This document shows positions 9,220 to 16,683 of a stretch of DNA of 34,252 nt, in pieces (within the stretch, counting starts at the first letter, position 1; every line of letters starts with the position of its first letter). Location: positions 1-34,252 of the forward strand of contig JAMOQK010000058.1 of the NCBI GenBank assembly GCA_027064045.1. The letters run 5' to 3'. Under the pieces are notes generated by a model. It was not told the DNA's origin, did no database searches, and saw only the letters and a program-made list of their open reading frames with translations. Position numbers and translations under genes: made by a program. The DNA is from Sulfurimonas sp. Its GTDB lineage: Bacteria > Campylobacterota > Campylobacteria > Campylobacterales > Sulfurimonadaceae.

Positions 9220-9310
9220 GAAAACAGTTCTAGTGATAGGCAGATTTTTGAAGAACTAACTGGTTAATTCAAGAAAATCTAACGACACAATAGGACGGTT
9301 TTCTTATCGC
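9213..9310. repeat. Inner hairpin 1 of the inverted-repeat element
   Basis: Perfect 13-bp ends (GCGATAAGAAAAC at 9213-9225 and its complement at 9298-9310), then imperfect pairing, an inner stem (AGATTTT with AAAATCT, then TGAA with TTCA) and a terminal TAAC-TG-GTTA tip. Almost the whole 98 nt is self-complementary. Confidence 0.75.
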
Positions 9311-9317
9311 CCATAGG

Positions 9318-9416
9318 GAAGCTCAAAAAAGCAACTACTGACTTCGTTAAAAACTCTTGAAGCTACCAGTAGCTCCTACAAGTTTTTGCCTTGCATTAGT
9401 CACTTTTTTGAGCTTC
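9318..9416. repeat. Inner hairpin 2 of the inverted-repeat element
   Basis: Perfect 14-bp ends (GAAGCTCAAAAAAG at 9318-9331 and its complement at 9403-9416), a weaker middle, and a perfect AGCTAC-CA-GTAGCT tip near 9361-9374. Size and design mirror hairpin 1 although the sequence differs. Confidence 0.75.
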
Positions 9417-9478
9417 TGATAATTGGTGTTCTTTTTGGATAGGTACTTAATCTAAATAATATATGTCAAATTTAGATT

Positions 9479-10234
9479 TTAAATTTCAGCTATAAAAGTT
9501 CTTTTAACTTCACCCCTGAAAGTGATAGTCTTGTCATTTACACCGAGATAGAGTGTATCACCGCTTGTTGGATAAACTTCTATATTGTTTTGAACTAAGT
9601 TTTCTTTGTATGCTCTATAAAAACAAGCTGCCATCCCTGTTCCACATGCCAAGGTTTCATCTTCTACTCCACGCTCATAGGTTCTAACTTTTAAATTTCC
9701 ATTTTCTTCATAAGCTATGTTTACATTTGCATTATATTTGTGTCTTAATTCACTTGCTTCTTTTAGATCAAAAACAGATATATCATCTACAAATTTTACA
9801 AGATGTGGAACGCCTGTATCTATCTTCCACCATAAAGAGCCATTAAATTGAATGTTGTCATCTAAAATAACAGGAGGTGTTAATTCACTTTCAACCATGC
9901 CATTTTTTTTACCATGTGCTTTTATGATTTTTGCATTTATCACTCCAGCACCAGTTAAAAAAGTCATTTTTTTTGGAGCTATATCGTTGATGTAAGCATA
10001 GTGAGCAGCTGCACGACTTCCATTTCCACACATATTAGCATGACTTCCATCAGAGTTGTAAAACTGCCATTGAAAATCATATTTGCTATGGGGAATTAAA
10101 ACTATGAGACCATCAGCACCTATACCATCTTGTCTGTGACAAAGTTCCTGAGCTAACTTGCTTCTGTTTTTTTCCTCAAGAGTATGAAAAACTACAAAAT
10201 CGTTTCCGTTTGCACTATATTTGTAAAGTGTCAT
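9479..10234 (-). CDS. dapF: Diaminopimelate epimerase
   Basis: Interconverts LL- and meso-diaminopimelate, supplying meso-DAP for peptidoglycan and lysine. The two catalytic cysteines are seen: Cys69 in ANMCGNGSRAA and Cys197 in EDETLACGTGM. At 251 aa it is slightly shorter than the E. coli enzyme, as is usual in Campylobacterota. Its start overlaps the end of coaE by 4 nt. Here GGCATGTGG falls on the conserved ACG codons of the second catalytic site, so this copy could be partly protein-driven. Confidence 0.97.
   Translation of the reverse strand: MTLYKYSANGNDFVVFHTLEEKNRSKLAQELCHRQDGIGADGLIVLIPHSKYDFQWQFYNSDGSHANMCGNGSRAAAHYAYINDIAPKKMTFLTGAGVINAKIIKAHGKKNGMVESELTPPVILDDNIQFNGSLWWKIDTGVPHLVKFVDDISVFDLKEASELRHKYNANVNIAYEENGNLKVRTYERGVEDETLACGTGMAACFYRAYKENLVQNNIEVYPTSGDTLYLGVNDKTITFRGEVKRTFIAEI
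9642..9650 (-). repeat. GGCATGTGG word, copy 2
   Basis: Exact copy on the minus strand in dapF, reading Ala-Cys-Gly at the catalytic site. Confidence 0.6.
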
Positions 10235-10833
10235 TTTTTCTCCAGATATTTTTCTTTTATAATCTCAACAAAATCTTCCACCTCTTGTTGAAGATGTTTA
10301 AGGTTTTTAGAATTGTCTATCACCCATGTAGCTTTCTCTTTTTTCTTTTCAATATCCAGCTGAGATGATATTCTCTTTAGTGATTGCTCTTTTGAATAGC
10401 CATTTCTTTTTATAAATCTTTCTAGTTGAATCTCTTTTGGAGTGTAAACCACAACACTGTCTTTGATGTCATAGTTTCTATTTTCAAAGAATAGAGGTAT
10501 ATCTATAAGGTATGGAAATTTAAAACCATCTTGTTTTATGCTTTGTTGTTCAATCTCTTGACGAATTTTTGGGTGGAGAAATTCTTCTAAAAGTTTTTTG
10601 GCATGTGGGTTTGAAAAAATCATCTCTCCGAGGGAAGTTCTATCAACTTTAGAATCTTTTATATATTTTGAACCAAAGTTTTTCTCAATCCAATCACAAG
10701 AGTTATCTAAAATTTTATGAGATATACTATCTGCATCTATAACTCTCATACCATTAAGAGCTAAGAGTGAAGCAACAGTGCTTTTGCCAGTAGCAATCCC
10801 TCCAGTTAGGGCGATAGCATATTTAAAAGACAT
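10231..10833 (-). CDS. coaE: Dephospho-CoA kinase
   Basis: Last step of coenzyme A synthesis, phosphorylating the 3'-OH of dephospho-CoA. The P-loop GGIATGKS (residues 11-18) follows an N-terminal beta strand; DADSISHKIL, the CoaE lid region with FLHPKIR, and the VVVYTPKEIQLERFIKRNG stretch all fit the family. Length is 200 aa. It overlaps dapF by 4 nt and shares one base with the upstream speE-like gene. The coaE-speE adjacency is also found in Helicobacter pylori. Confidence 0.95.
   Translation of the reverse strand: MSFKYAIALTGGIATGKSTVASLLALNGMRVIDADSISHKILDNSCDWIEKNFGSKYIKDSKVDRTSLGEMIFSNPHAKKLLEEFLHPKIRQEIEQQSIKQDGFKFPYLIDIPLFFENRNYDIKDSVVVYTPKEIQLERFIKRNGYSKEQSLKRISSQLDIEKKKEKATWVIDNSKNLKHLQQEVEDFVEIIKEKYLEKK
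10600..10608 (+). repeat. GGCATGTGG word, copy 3
   Basis: Exact copy in coaE, reading Pro-His-Ala in a variable region; flanked T...G. Confidence 0.75.
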
Positions 10834-11378
10834 TAGTTTTTAATAATCCCTAGATATTCTTTTCTTATATAATTGCCCATAGCAAATGAGCCAACATGAA
10901 CATCACAGTTATAATAATTTAAACCATCAAGCATATCAGCTCTTTGTAAAATAATATCTGCAGTTGGATGGTACTCTTTTGAAGCAAGAAGTGCAGTTGA
11001 ACAATCTCCAAGGTTATAAGGCATGATGATTTTAAAATAATTTCCAACTGTTTTCATCAAAGATTTATTTGCCTCAACATCATCTAAGTCAGGGTGTTTC
11101 ATAACAACTAACCCATCATCTTTTAAAACTCTGTTTATATGTGTTGCAATAAAAGCATCAACATTGTCTTGAGAAATTACAACATCAAAAGCACCATCTT
11201 TTGCCTTGGAAATTTCATCAATCCCACATGCCATAGTTGTAAAATTTATATTGTCATGTTTTTTAACTTCTACTTCAAAACCCATTGCGTCATCGCTGAT
11301 AATTAAAATATTTTTTGGCTCTTTACTTGTACATAATGGCACATGTACCATCATCTCATTGTGGATAAACTCTTTCAT
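10833..11378 (-). CDS. Short SpeE-like (spermidine synthase family) protein lacking the N-terminal domain
   Basis: Aligns by eye with Helicobacter-type SpeE: EFIHNEMMVHVPL corresponds to the end of the N-terminal beta domain, NILIISDDAMGFEVEV to the SAM-binding strand, and LNYYNCDVHVGSFAMGNYIRK to the C-terminal LRYYNxxIHRAAFALPN signature. It is only 181 aa, against about 260 in H. pylori, and the glycine-rich GGGDGG motif is absent (H. pylori SpeE also lacks it). An in-frame TAA lies just upstream of the ATG, which has its own AGGA, so the shortness is real. Whether it still makes spermidine is doubtful. Confidence 0.75.
   Translation of the reverse strand: MKEFIHNEMMVHVPLCTSKEPKNILIISDDAMGFEVEVKKHDNINFTTMACGIDEISKAKDGAFDVVISQDNVDAFIATHINRVLKDDGLVVMKHPDLDDVEANKSLMKTVGNYFKIIMPYNLGDCSTALLASKEYHPTADIILQRADMLDGLNYYNCDVHVGSFAMGNYIRKEYLGIIKN
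11224..11232 (-). repeat. GGCATGTGG word, copy 4
   Basis: Exact copy on the minus strand in the speE-like gene, reading Ala-Cys-Gly. Confidence 0.75.
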
Positions 11379-11445
11379 TTTTATAATTCCTATATATAAT
11401 TAAAAGCGATTTTATCATATTATGATTAATTTTACTTAATATAGA

Positions 11446-11451
11446 TATAAT
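11446..11451 (+). promoter_or_regulatory. -10 box for DUF2892-purM
   Basis: Exact TATAAT, 24 nt upstream of the next start codon, with T-rich DNA before it. Expected transcript start is near 11458. Confidence 0.6.
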
Positions 11452-11475
11452 TACAAAAAAATTTAAAGGTATTAG

Positions 11476-11670
11476 ATGGATTTTAATAAAATAAGAAAAT
11501 TTTGTAGAGTTTTTCGTATCATTCTTGGTACTGCACTAATTATTACAGGTTTTATTACGGGTGTATTCTGGTTTTATTTAGGAGTCATCCCACTTATTGC
11601 AGGTATTGCAAATTTTTGTCCATTATGTATGATTACTAAAAAATGTGATTTACCAAATAGGGAGTCTTGA
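11476..11670 (+). CDS. DUF2892-family small membrane protein
   Basis: A 64-aa protein with two hydrophobic helices: a basic, amphipathic N-terminus ([19 protein letters not shown]), a [21 protein letters not shown] turn-helix and a short polar tail. This is the DUF2892 (YgaP membrane-anchor-like) pattern, in which the CPLC segment is typical. In other proteins the domain is fused to rhodaneses; here it stands alone. AAAGG precedes the ATG. It ends 1 nt before purM, so the two form an operon. The role is unknown; association with sulfur chemistry is family-level inference. Confidence 0.8.
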   Translation: MDFNKIRKFCRVFRIILGTALIITGFITGVFWFYLGVIPLIAGIANFCPLCMITKKCDLPNRES

Positions 11671-11671
11671 A

Positions 11672-12670
11672 ATGAGTCAGATTAGTTATAAAGATGCTGG
11701 TGTAGATATAGATGCTGGAAATAGTTTTGTTGAGAATATTAAACCTTTAGTTAAATCTACCAAAATTTCTGGTGTGATTGGTGGAATTGGCAGTTTTGCA
11801 GGTGCTTTTGAGCTTCCAAAAGGTTTTAAAGAACCAGTGATGCTTGCTGCGACTGATGGTGTTGGTACAAAACTAAAACTTGCTATTGACAGTGGTATTC
11901 ACAATACTGTTGGTATAGATTTGGTTGCGATGTGCGTGAACGATTTGCTTTGTAATTTTGGTACACCATCATTTTTCTTGGATTATTATGCAACTGGTAA
12001 GCTTGATGTTAATGTAGCTACAAATGTAGTTGCAGGGATAGCTGAGGGGTGTAAACGGTCTGAGTGTGCATTGATTGGTGGTGAAACTGCTGAGATGCCA
12101 GGGATGTATTCTAAAGATGATTATGATTTAGCTGGTTTTGCAGTTGGTGTTGCAGAAAAAAGTGAGATGGATAGAGTAAGTCTTGTAAAAGCTGGACACA
12201 AACTTATAGCATTGCCAAGTTCAGGACTTCATTCAAATGGTTTTTCACTTGCTAGGAAAGTTTTATTTGAGAAGATGAATTTGGATTTCAATAAAGATTT
12301 CAATGGTAAGCCTTTGATAGAAACTCTACTTGAGCCTACAAATATCTATGTAAAAACTTTTAAAGCTCTAAAAAATGAGATAGTAGCTATGGCACATATT
12401 ACAGGTGGTGGTATAGTTGAAAATTTACCTCGTGTTTTACCTGAAAATTTAAAAGCAGAAGTAAAAAAAGATGCTATAAAAATTTTACCAATTTTTGAAC
12501 TTATGAGTGAGCATGTAGCAGAAGATGAGATGTTTAGAGCATTTAATATGGGTGTTGGTATGATACTTGTAGTTGATAAGAAAGATGTTGATACTGTTTT
12601 AAATAAAGCAGAGGGAAGCTATCTTATAGGTGAGATAAAAGAGGGTAAAAGAGAAGCTGTAATGGTTTAA
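11672..12670 (+). CDS. purM: Phosphoribosylformylglycinamidine cyclo-ligase (AIR synthetase)
   Basis: Fifth step of purine synthesis, ATP-dependent closure of FGAM to AIR. Signature segments are [12 protein letters not shown] at the start, [15 protein letters not shown], VDLLxxG-like [20 protein letters not shown] and [16 protein letters not shown]. The start is ATG 11672, preceded by GGGAG; an in-frame ATG at 11645 lies inside the preceding gene and is rejected. Length is 332 aa. It follows the DUF2892 gene by 1 nt and converges on the rhodanese gene 17 nt downstream. Confidence 0.97.
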   Translation: MSQISYKDAGVDIDAGNSFVENIKPLVKSTKISGVIGGIGSFAGAFELPKGFKEPVMLAATDGVGTKLKLAIDSGIHNTVGIDLVAMCVNDLLCNFGTPSFFLDYYATGKLDVNVATNVVAGIAEGCKRSECALIGGETAEMPGMYSKDDYDLAGFAVGVAEKSEMDRVSLVKAGHKLIALPSSGLHSNGFSLARKVLFEKMNLDFNKDFNGKPLIETLLEPTNIYVKTFKALKNEIVAMAHITGGGIVENLPRVLPENLKAEVKKDAIKILPIFELMSEHVAEDEMFRAFNMGVGMILVVDKKDVDTVLNKAEGSYLIGEIKEGKREAVMV

Positions 12671-12687
12671 AAGTAAGGTTAAACACC

Positions 12688-13590
12688 TTACTCCCATTTA
12701 AATCTTTGCATTGGTAGTGAAGATTTGTTTCCCCATTCTAATAGAGATGCTCCATATAGTTTTGTATGTTTAAAACCCATTTTTTGATATAAAATATACC
12801 ATAGCATCGAACCGTCATAGATAGAATTTCCATAAACTGTAATATTGCTATTTTTAGACAAATTGAATCCGTCTATGTATATTGCATCCAATTCTTTATC
12901 ATCTCTAATCGTTGAATCTTTTAAAAAGCTATATTTATAAAAACTGCTTTTGGCATGTGGGATATGACCAATGCCATCAATCCCTTTTGATTTTTCAACT
13001 CCATAATATTCTTGTGGAGTTCTTGCATCCATAATTGTTATTTTGGAATTGTTTTGTTCTATGTCTTGAAGATTTGCTAAAATCTTTTGATTTTCATTAA
13101 ATGTAAAATTACCTTCACTTCTTGGATAAAACTTTTTTGTAGAGATAAGCAATTCATTTTGAAAAATCCATCCCATATAGCCACCGTCTAAGATGCTGAT
13201 ATTATGGACTCCATTGTAGGTTAAAATGAAAGCCAGATAGCTTGAATTTAGATTTCCTGTTTTTGTATTATGCGAATATATAACTATATTTGAACTTGTG
13301 TTTATTCCTAAATCTTTTAGTTTAGTTTGCACTATATCTGTTTTGTCCATAAGCATATATGGATTGTTTTCTCTAGCAATAAGTTCTGATATGTCAAAAT
13401 ATATAGCATTTTTTATATGGCTTGTTTTATAGTCTGAATATGAACCAACATCTATGATGATTAATTTTTTATCTTCTATGGAAGTTTTAAGGTTTTGTGG
13501 TGTTATAAAAGCATCATATGCAAAACTATTTGTTATTATGGCTACTATGAGTAAGAAATATTTTATTGTTTTATTAAAATGTATTTGCAT
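12688..13590 (-). CDS. Exported tandem rhodanese-like protein without any cysteine
   Basis: A Sec signal peptide (about residues 1-24, ending NSFA) is followed by two rhodanese-like domains: the first with LIIIDVGSYSDYKTSHIKNA, the second with ITIMDARTPQEYYG and IGHIPHAKSS. The catalytic cysteine that should open the loop near the end of domain 2 is replaced (ITVYGNSIYDGSMLW), domain 1 also lacks it (IVIYSHNTKTG), and no Cys is seen anywhere in the 300 aa. Classical sulfurtransferase activity is therefore not expected. It overlaps the chorismate mutase gene by 17 nt as last gene of the operon. Persulfide binding or a structural periplasmic role would be speculation. Confidence 0.8.
   Translation of the reverse strand: MQIHFNKTIKYFLLIVAIITNSFAYDAFITPQNLKTSIEDKKLIIIDVGSYSDYKTSHIKNAIYFDISELIARENNPYMLMDKTDIVQTKLKDLGINTSSNIVIYSHNTKTGNLNSSYLAFILTYNGVHNISILDGGYMGWIFQNELLISTKKFYPRSEGNFTFNENQKILANLQDIEQNNSKITIMDARTPQEYYGVEKSKGIDGIGHIPHAKSSFYKYSFLKDSTIRDDKELDAIYIDGFNLSKNSNITVYGNSIYDGSMLWYILYQKMGFKHTKLYGASLLEWGNKSSLPMQRFKWE
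12952..12960 (+). repeat. GGCATGTGG word, copy 5
   Basis: Exact copy in the tandem rhodanese gene, reading Pro-His-Ala; flanked T...G. A near copy (last base A) lies at 14350 in the lipoprotein gene. Confidence 0.75.
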
Positions 13591-13867
13591 TTCTAAACTC
13601 TGCTATCTCTGTTTCTACCATCTCATTAATCATAATTGTAAAGAGGTCTGACATCATGTTTGGGTTTATGTTGAACTCTATAGCACGACTACGAATTCGT
13701 TGCATAATAAACTCTATCCTGTCTTCTGCTTTTACTTCATCAACACTGTTTTTAAATGTTGCTGCTTGTCGCACAAGGCGACTTCTTTGTGAAATTAATT
13801 CCACCAGTTTATCATCAAGTATATCAATTTCGTCTCTTACTTCTTTTAGTGAATTACATTTTTTCAT
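13574..13867 (-). CDS. Monofunctional chorismate mutase (AroQ class)
   Basis: Rearranges chorismate to prephenate for Phe and Tyr synthesis. The 97-aa all-helical sequence fits the AroQ fold: VRDEIDILDDKLVELISQRSRLVRQAATFK, with the family's active-site Arg and Lys, then EDRIEFIMQRIRSRA and a third helix ending EMVETEIAEFR. The length is that of a stand-alone AroQ domain; a PchB-like isochorismate lyase has the same fold and cannot be excluded. It overlaps the lipoprotein gene upstream by 4 nt and the rhodanese gene downstream by 17 nt. Confidence 0.85.
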   Translation of the reverse strand: MKKCNSLKEVRDEIDILDDKLVELISQRSRLVRQAATFKNSVDEVKAEDRIEFIMQRIRSRAIEFNINPNMMSDLFTIMINEMVETEIAEFRNANTF

Positions 13868-14529
13868 TTTTCATCCTTTTTCTTATTTATAATGGAGATT
13901 TTTTTAGAGATTTTTTTAATTTCTTCTTCCTTATTAGTTGTTTTTTTCAACCTTTTCAACCAGTATAGTACAACTTTTTTGTAGCCATAAAAGGATGCTG
14001 TTTTTATCACCTTTTTCATACTTTTTTTGTCTATTTTATCTTTAAGAAGTGAAGCTGCTATAAGTTGTGAAGTGGCTTTTTTTATATTTAATATATCATT
14101 ATTTGCTTGTAGATAATTTTTGGTTTTTAGATGCAAAGCAAATTGTTGATAAGTATTTGGTAATTTTGAAATATCTTCTTTTTTTATATTTAAATTTAAA
14201 AAATCATAATAAGCATCAAGTTTTTTTGAGTTGATTAACTCTTTTATATTGTTATATTTTTGACATTTATCATCTATTCCAACAGAGATATTTAAAGCAC
14301 ATTCTCCTAGATATATACGAGCTAGAGGTTTTAAGTCTGCGCTGCTTTTGGCATGTGAGATAGCTCTTTGTATATCGTTTTTTGCCATTTCATCATTGGA
14401 GCGAAGAAAGTTTTTTGTGTAGGAGTCAAAAGCATTTACACTTTTGTATTGCCAATCATTTGGAGGTGTATCAAAAGAACATCCTGTAAACATAAAAATT
14501 AAGAAGATATATATAGATAACTTTTTCAT
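13864..14529 (-). CDS. Lipoprotein of unknown function
   Basis: The first ~17 residues are a lipoprotein signal with lipobox FTG-Cys. The remaining ~200 residues are helical and Lys-rich with a repeat-like rhythm that resembles a TPR-type solenoid (NDIQRAISHAKSSADLKPLARIYLG). The C-terminal end is very basic (KKISKKISIINKKK). It overlaps mlaD by 4 nt upstream and the chorismate mutase by 4 nt downstream, so it is translated with the lipid-transport genes and may be an envelope partner of them. No family was recognised. Confidence 0.7.
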   Translation of the reverse strand: MKKLSIYIFLIFMFTGCSFDTPPNDWQYKSVNAFDSYTKNFLRSNDEMAKNDIQRAISHAKSSADLKPLARIYLGECALNISVGIDDKCQKYNNIKELINSKKLDAYYDFLNLNIKKEDISKLPNTYQQFALHLKTKNYLQANNDILNIKKATSQLIAASLLKDKIDKKSMKKVIKTASFYGYKKVVLYWLKRLKKTTNKEEEIKKISKKISIINKKKDEK

Positions 14530-15461
14530 GGAAGAGTTACCTCTGATTTTTCATCATCTTGGAGCAGTGAATCTACTTTATCTATAATTTGGTTTGATTT
14601 TTGTATCCCTACTGAAACCTGCTCTTTTAGTTTATACAGGTCGTTATCATAGCTCCCTACGGCTCTAACAGTTCCATCAAGCACTTTTAATTTTGCTTTT
14701 AAATCTTTCATAATATCATCAAGATTTTTAATACTAGAAGATGTTGGTTTTACAATTTTGCCATCTAGTGAAGATGTAATTTTACTTATGTCTATGCTTA
14801 TGCTGTGAAGTTCTTGCATGATTTGTTTAGTTTGATTTAGAGAAGATATGATACTTTGTGTAGAGTTTTTATCCCCAGTTATTGTTGTTAGGAGTGAATC
14901 ACTTTTTGTTAGATTATCAGAAAATTTTCTGATATTTTTAAGTGTTAGGAGAATATCTGAGTCATTATTTGAGAGATAAGATGTTATAGTTTCTATGTTC
15001 TTTATAACATTTATAATCCTATCTACGGCAGGTTCTAGTTTAGAAACCATATCATTAATATCATCACTGAGAATGATGGTAAGTGTTGAACCAGCTTTTA
15101 GAGGGGGGTTGCCAATAGCCGAAAACAGTTCAATATGAGGTGAGCCAATAAGTGGTTTTTTGAGCATCAAAACACTATCCTGTGTTATCCATTTTTTATT
15201 ATTTTCATCTACGGAGAAAACCATATGGACAGTTCCATCATCTTTGAGAGATATTTTGTCTATCACACCAATGCTAAAGCCAGAGTATTTTAGAGGCATT
15301 CCAACATTAAAAGAACTAGCACTTTGTGTGTTGAAATTGTAGCTATATCGTTCATTAAAAGTACCTTTTTCATCGAGAAGCAGGTATAAAGATGTAAATA
15401 TGGCAATAAATAGAGTAAGTACAAATATCCCTACTGCCAATCTCATTTTATTATATGGCAT
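14526..15461 (-). CDS. mlaD: MCE/MlaD-family substrate-binding protein
   Basis: An N-terminal membrane anchor (MRLAVGIFVLTLFIAIFTSL) is followed by one MCE domain (about residues 35-125: GMPLKYSGFSIGVIDKISL, then PLIGSPHIELF) and a long helical, coiled-coil tail (130-311). In the Mla/Iam system such proteins form a hexameric ring carrying phospholipid between membranes. The start is set at ATG 15461 with AAGGG upstream; an in-frame GTG at 15467 is less well placed. It overlaps the ATPase remnant upstream. The order permease-ATPase-MCE matches Campylobacter iamB-iamA-Cj1648. Confidence 0.88.
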   Translation of the reverse strand: MPYNKMRLAVGIFVLTLFIAIFTSLYLLLDEKGTFNERYSYNFNTQSASSFNVGMPLKYSGFSIGVIDKISLKDDGTVHMVFSVDENNKKWITQDSVLMLKKPLIGSPHIELFSAIGNPPLKAGSTLTIILSDDINDMVSKLEPAVDRIINVIKNIETITSYLSNNDSDILLTLKNIRKFSDNLTKSDSLLTTITGDKNSTQSIISSLNQTKQIMQELHSISIDISKITSSLDGKIVKPTSSSIKNLDDIMKDLKAKLKVLDGTVRAVGSYDNDLYKLKEQVSVGIQKSNQIIDKVDSLLQDDEKSEVTLP

Positions 15462-15913
15462 AAACACCCTTTATATTGAATCTCATTGGAAAATGTATCT
15501 AAAATTATAATTTCTTCATTATTAAGAACATATTTTATATCTTTAATTATATCTGTTATATCTTTAAGATTATTTAGTAGGTGAACAGGATTAGATATAA
15601 ATATTTTTTTATCTTTACACATCAATGCTCTTATAATCATAACATATAGCTTTTCTGTGTCTGTACATTTTGATGGTCTTTTGTAAGAGATGGTTGCTAG
15701 ATTGACTTTATCTAAATAATTTTTTGCTATATCCTCGGCATTTTTAGTGGAGACAAATTCATGAACTTCTTTTATAATGGAGATATTTTCTACAATATTT
15801 AGATTTGAAATTAGAGGTGTCTCTTTTGATATTAGGAGATAGTCTTGTTGTTCTTGTAGAAATTTTTTGATTTTTGAGCGATTCTCAAAAAGTTGTAGTG
15901 TTATATTACTAAT
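15443..15913 (-). CDS. ABC-ATPase remnant between mlaE and mlaD, apparent ATT start
   Basis: An uninterrupted minus-strand frame of 156 codons fills the place of the Mla/Iam ATPase (about 240 aa elsewhere). The alignable parts are PLISNLNIVENISII (Q-loop-following helices), then KRPSKCTDTEKLYVMIIRAL where LPSELSGG..RVAIARAL is expected, and DKKIFISNP where Walker B (LLLDEP) is expected. The first ~90 residues with Walker A are missing. No ATG, GTG or TTG gives this frame its full length; GAGGTG sits 5 nt before an ATT at 15913, a possible rare start. The internal ATG at 15640 would give only 65 aa. It is an intact but ATP-binding-dead protein, or a decaying gene. Confidence 0.6.
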   Translation of the reverse strand: MSNITLQLFENRSKIKKFLQEQQDYLLISKETPLISNLNIVENISIIKEVHEFVSTKNAEDIAKNYLDKVNLATISYKRPSKCTDTEKLYVMIIRALMCKDKKIFISNPVHLLNNLKDITDIIKDIKYVLNNEEIIILDTFSNEIQYKGCLCHIIK

Positions 15914-16680
15914 GATAGCACCTCTATTAAAAAGATAGCAACAAAAAGCTTTACCATGCCATTTAGTACAGAAATTGGTATGGAAGTATAACTTTTTGTA
16001 GTTTTTAGTCCACTATATAATGGTATGATTGTAACTGCAAATCCGAAGGCGATACTTTTTAGAAGTAGTGTGAGTACATCTTTTACCTCGATAGCACTAA
16101 TGAGAAGATATTTATATGTATGAAAATCCATATTCATATAAAAAAGTGTGATGACATATCCACTGCCAAGCATTATAAATGCAAATAAGATTGATAAGGA
16201 AACAACACTGAGAACCCCACCAATAATACGGGGTAAAAATAGATAATCTATTAAATTTATTTTATACTCTTTGAGTGTATTTAATTCATTGTTTACATTC
16301 ATAACTGCTATTTCTGTATTTATTGCTGTGCTTGAGCGAAGAGAGATGAGCAGTGCTGTAAAAAATGGTGAAAATTCATCTACTGAAAAAGCGATAAGAA
16401 TAGATCCTATCTCCCCCTGTAGTTTATATTCTGCTGCAAGTAAAATCACAACACCTATAATAATAGAACCAAAAAATACAGCCATCATTATAAACAGTGG
16501 GATAATTTCAATGGCTGTAAAATAGATCTGTTTTGTAAGAACTACTCTCATGGCTGGATTGTAGCTACGAGGATTTATCATATGGGTAAGACAAATAGAT
16601 ACAAACTTCATGGCTTCATAAAATGAAAATATACTGTTTATGGTTTTGTCGCCAATATTTTCTATGAGTTTTATAAGCAT
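15901..16680 (-). CDS. mlaE: MlaE/IamB-type ABC transporter permease
   Basis: Membrane subunit of the phospholipid (Mla) type transporter. It is 259 aa with five or six hydrophobic segments. The MlaE signature region is present: FTALLISLRSSTAINTEIAV followed by NELNTLKEYKINLIDYLFLPRIIGG, matching the GR.G.A..AE....E.dAL......P pattern, with Arg-Ser replacing Gly-Arg in part. It is followed directly by the ATPase remnant and mlaD. With no functional ATPase encoded here, the permease must borrow one from elsewhere or have lost transport. Confidence 0.9.
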   Translation of the reverse strand: MLIKLIENIGDKTINSIFSFYEAMKFVSICLTHMINPRSYNPAMRVVLTKQIYFTAIEIIPLFIMMAVFFGSIIIGVVILLAAEYKLQGEIGSILIAFSVDEFSPFFTALLISLRSSTAINTEIAVMNVNNELNTLKEYKINLIDYLFLPRIIGGVLSVVSLSILFAFIMLGSGYVITLFYMNMDFHTYKYLLISAIEVKDVLTLLLKSIAFGFAVTIIPLYSGLKTTKSYTSIPISVLNGMVKLFVAIFLIEVLSLVI

Positions 16681-16683
16681 ATG

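Larger units (their letters stand above)
9178..9451. repeat. 274-bp Y-shaped inverted-repeat element
   Basis: The outer arms 9178-9213 and 9416-9451 are perfect 36-bp inverted repeats. Between them lie two separate hairpins, 9213-9310 and 9318-9416, joined by 7 nt (9311-9317), so either strand can fold into a stem with two side arms. The left arm encodes the end of the LPP20-like gene; the right arm stops 28 nt short of dapF, which converges from the other side. There is no transposase or RT and no obvious target duplication. It could be a MITE-like non-autonomous element, a structured RNA or an invertible segment; which is open. Confidence 0.85.

Noticed and set aside
9178..9451. Retron ncRNA (inverted a1/a2 ends with two internal hairpins)
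   Set aside because: The architecture is similar, but no reverse transcriptase gene is in the neighbourhood and the 36-bp perfect stem is too long.
9178..9451. Integron attC site
   Set aside because: No paired RYYYAAC/GTTRRRY core boxes, no integron integrase and the size is too large.
10833..11378. Loss of the GGGDGG SAM motif as proof that the SpeE-like protein is a pseudogene
   Set aside because: Helicobacter pylori SpeE also lacks it; only the shortened N-terminus is unusual here.
15443..15640. 65-aa minus-strand frame treated as its own gene
   Set aside because: It is the C-terminal part of a longer open frame of the ATPase remnant that runs from about 15913; the internal ATG has no Shine-Dalgarno.
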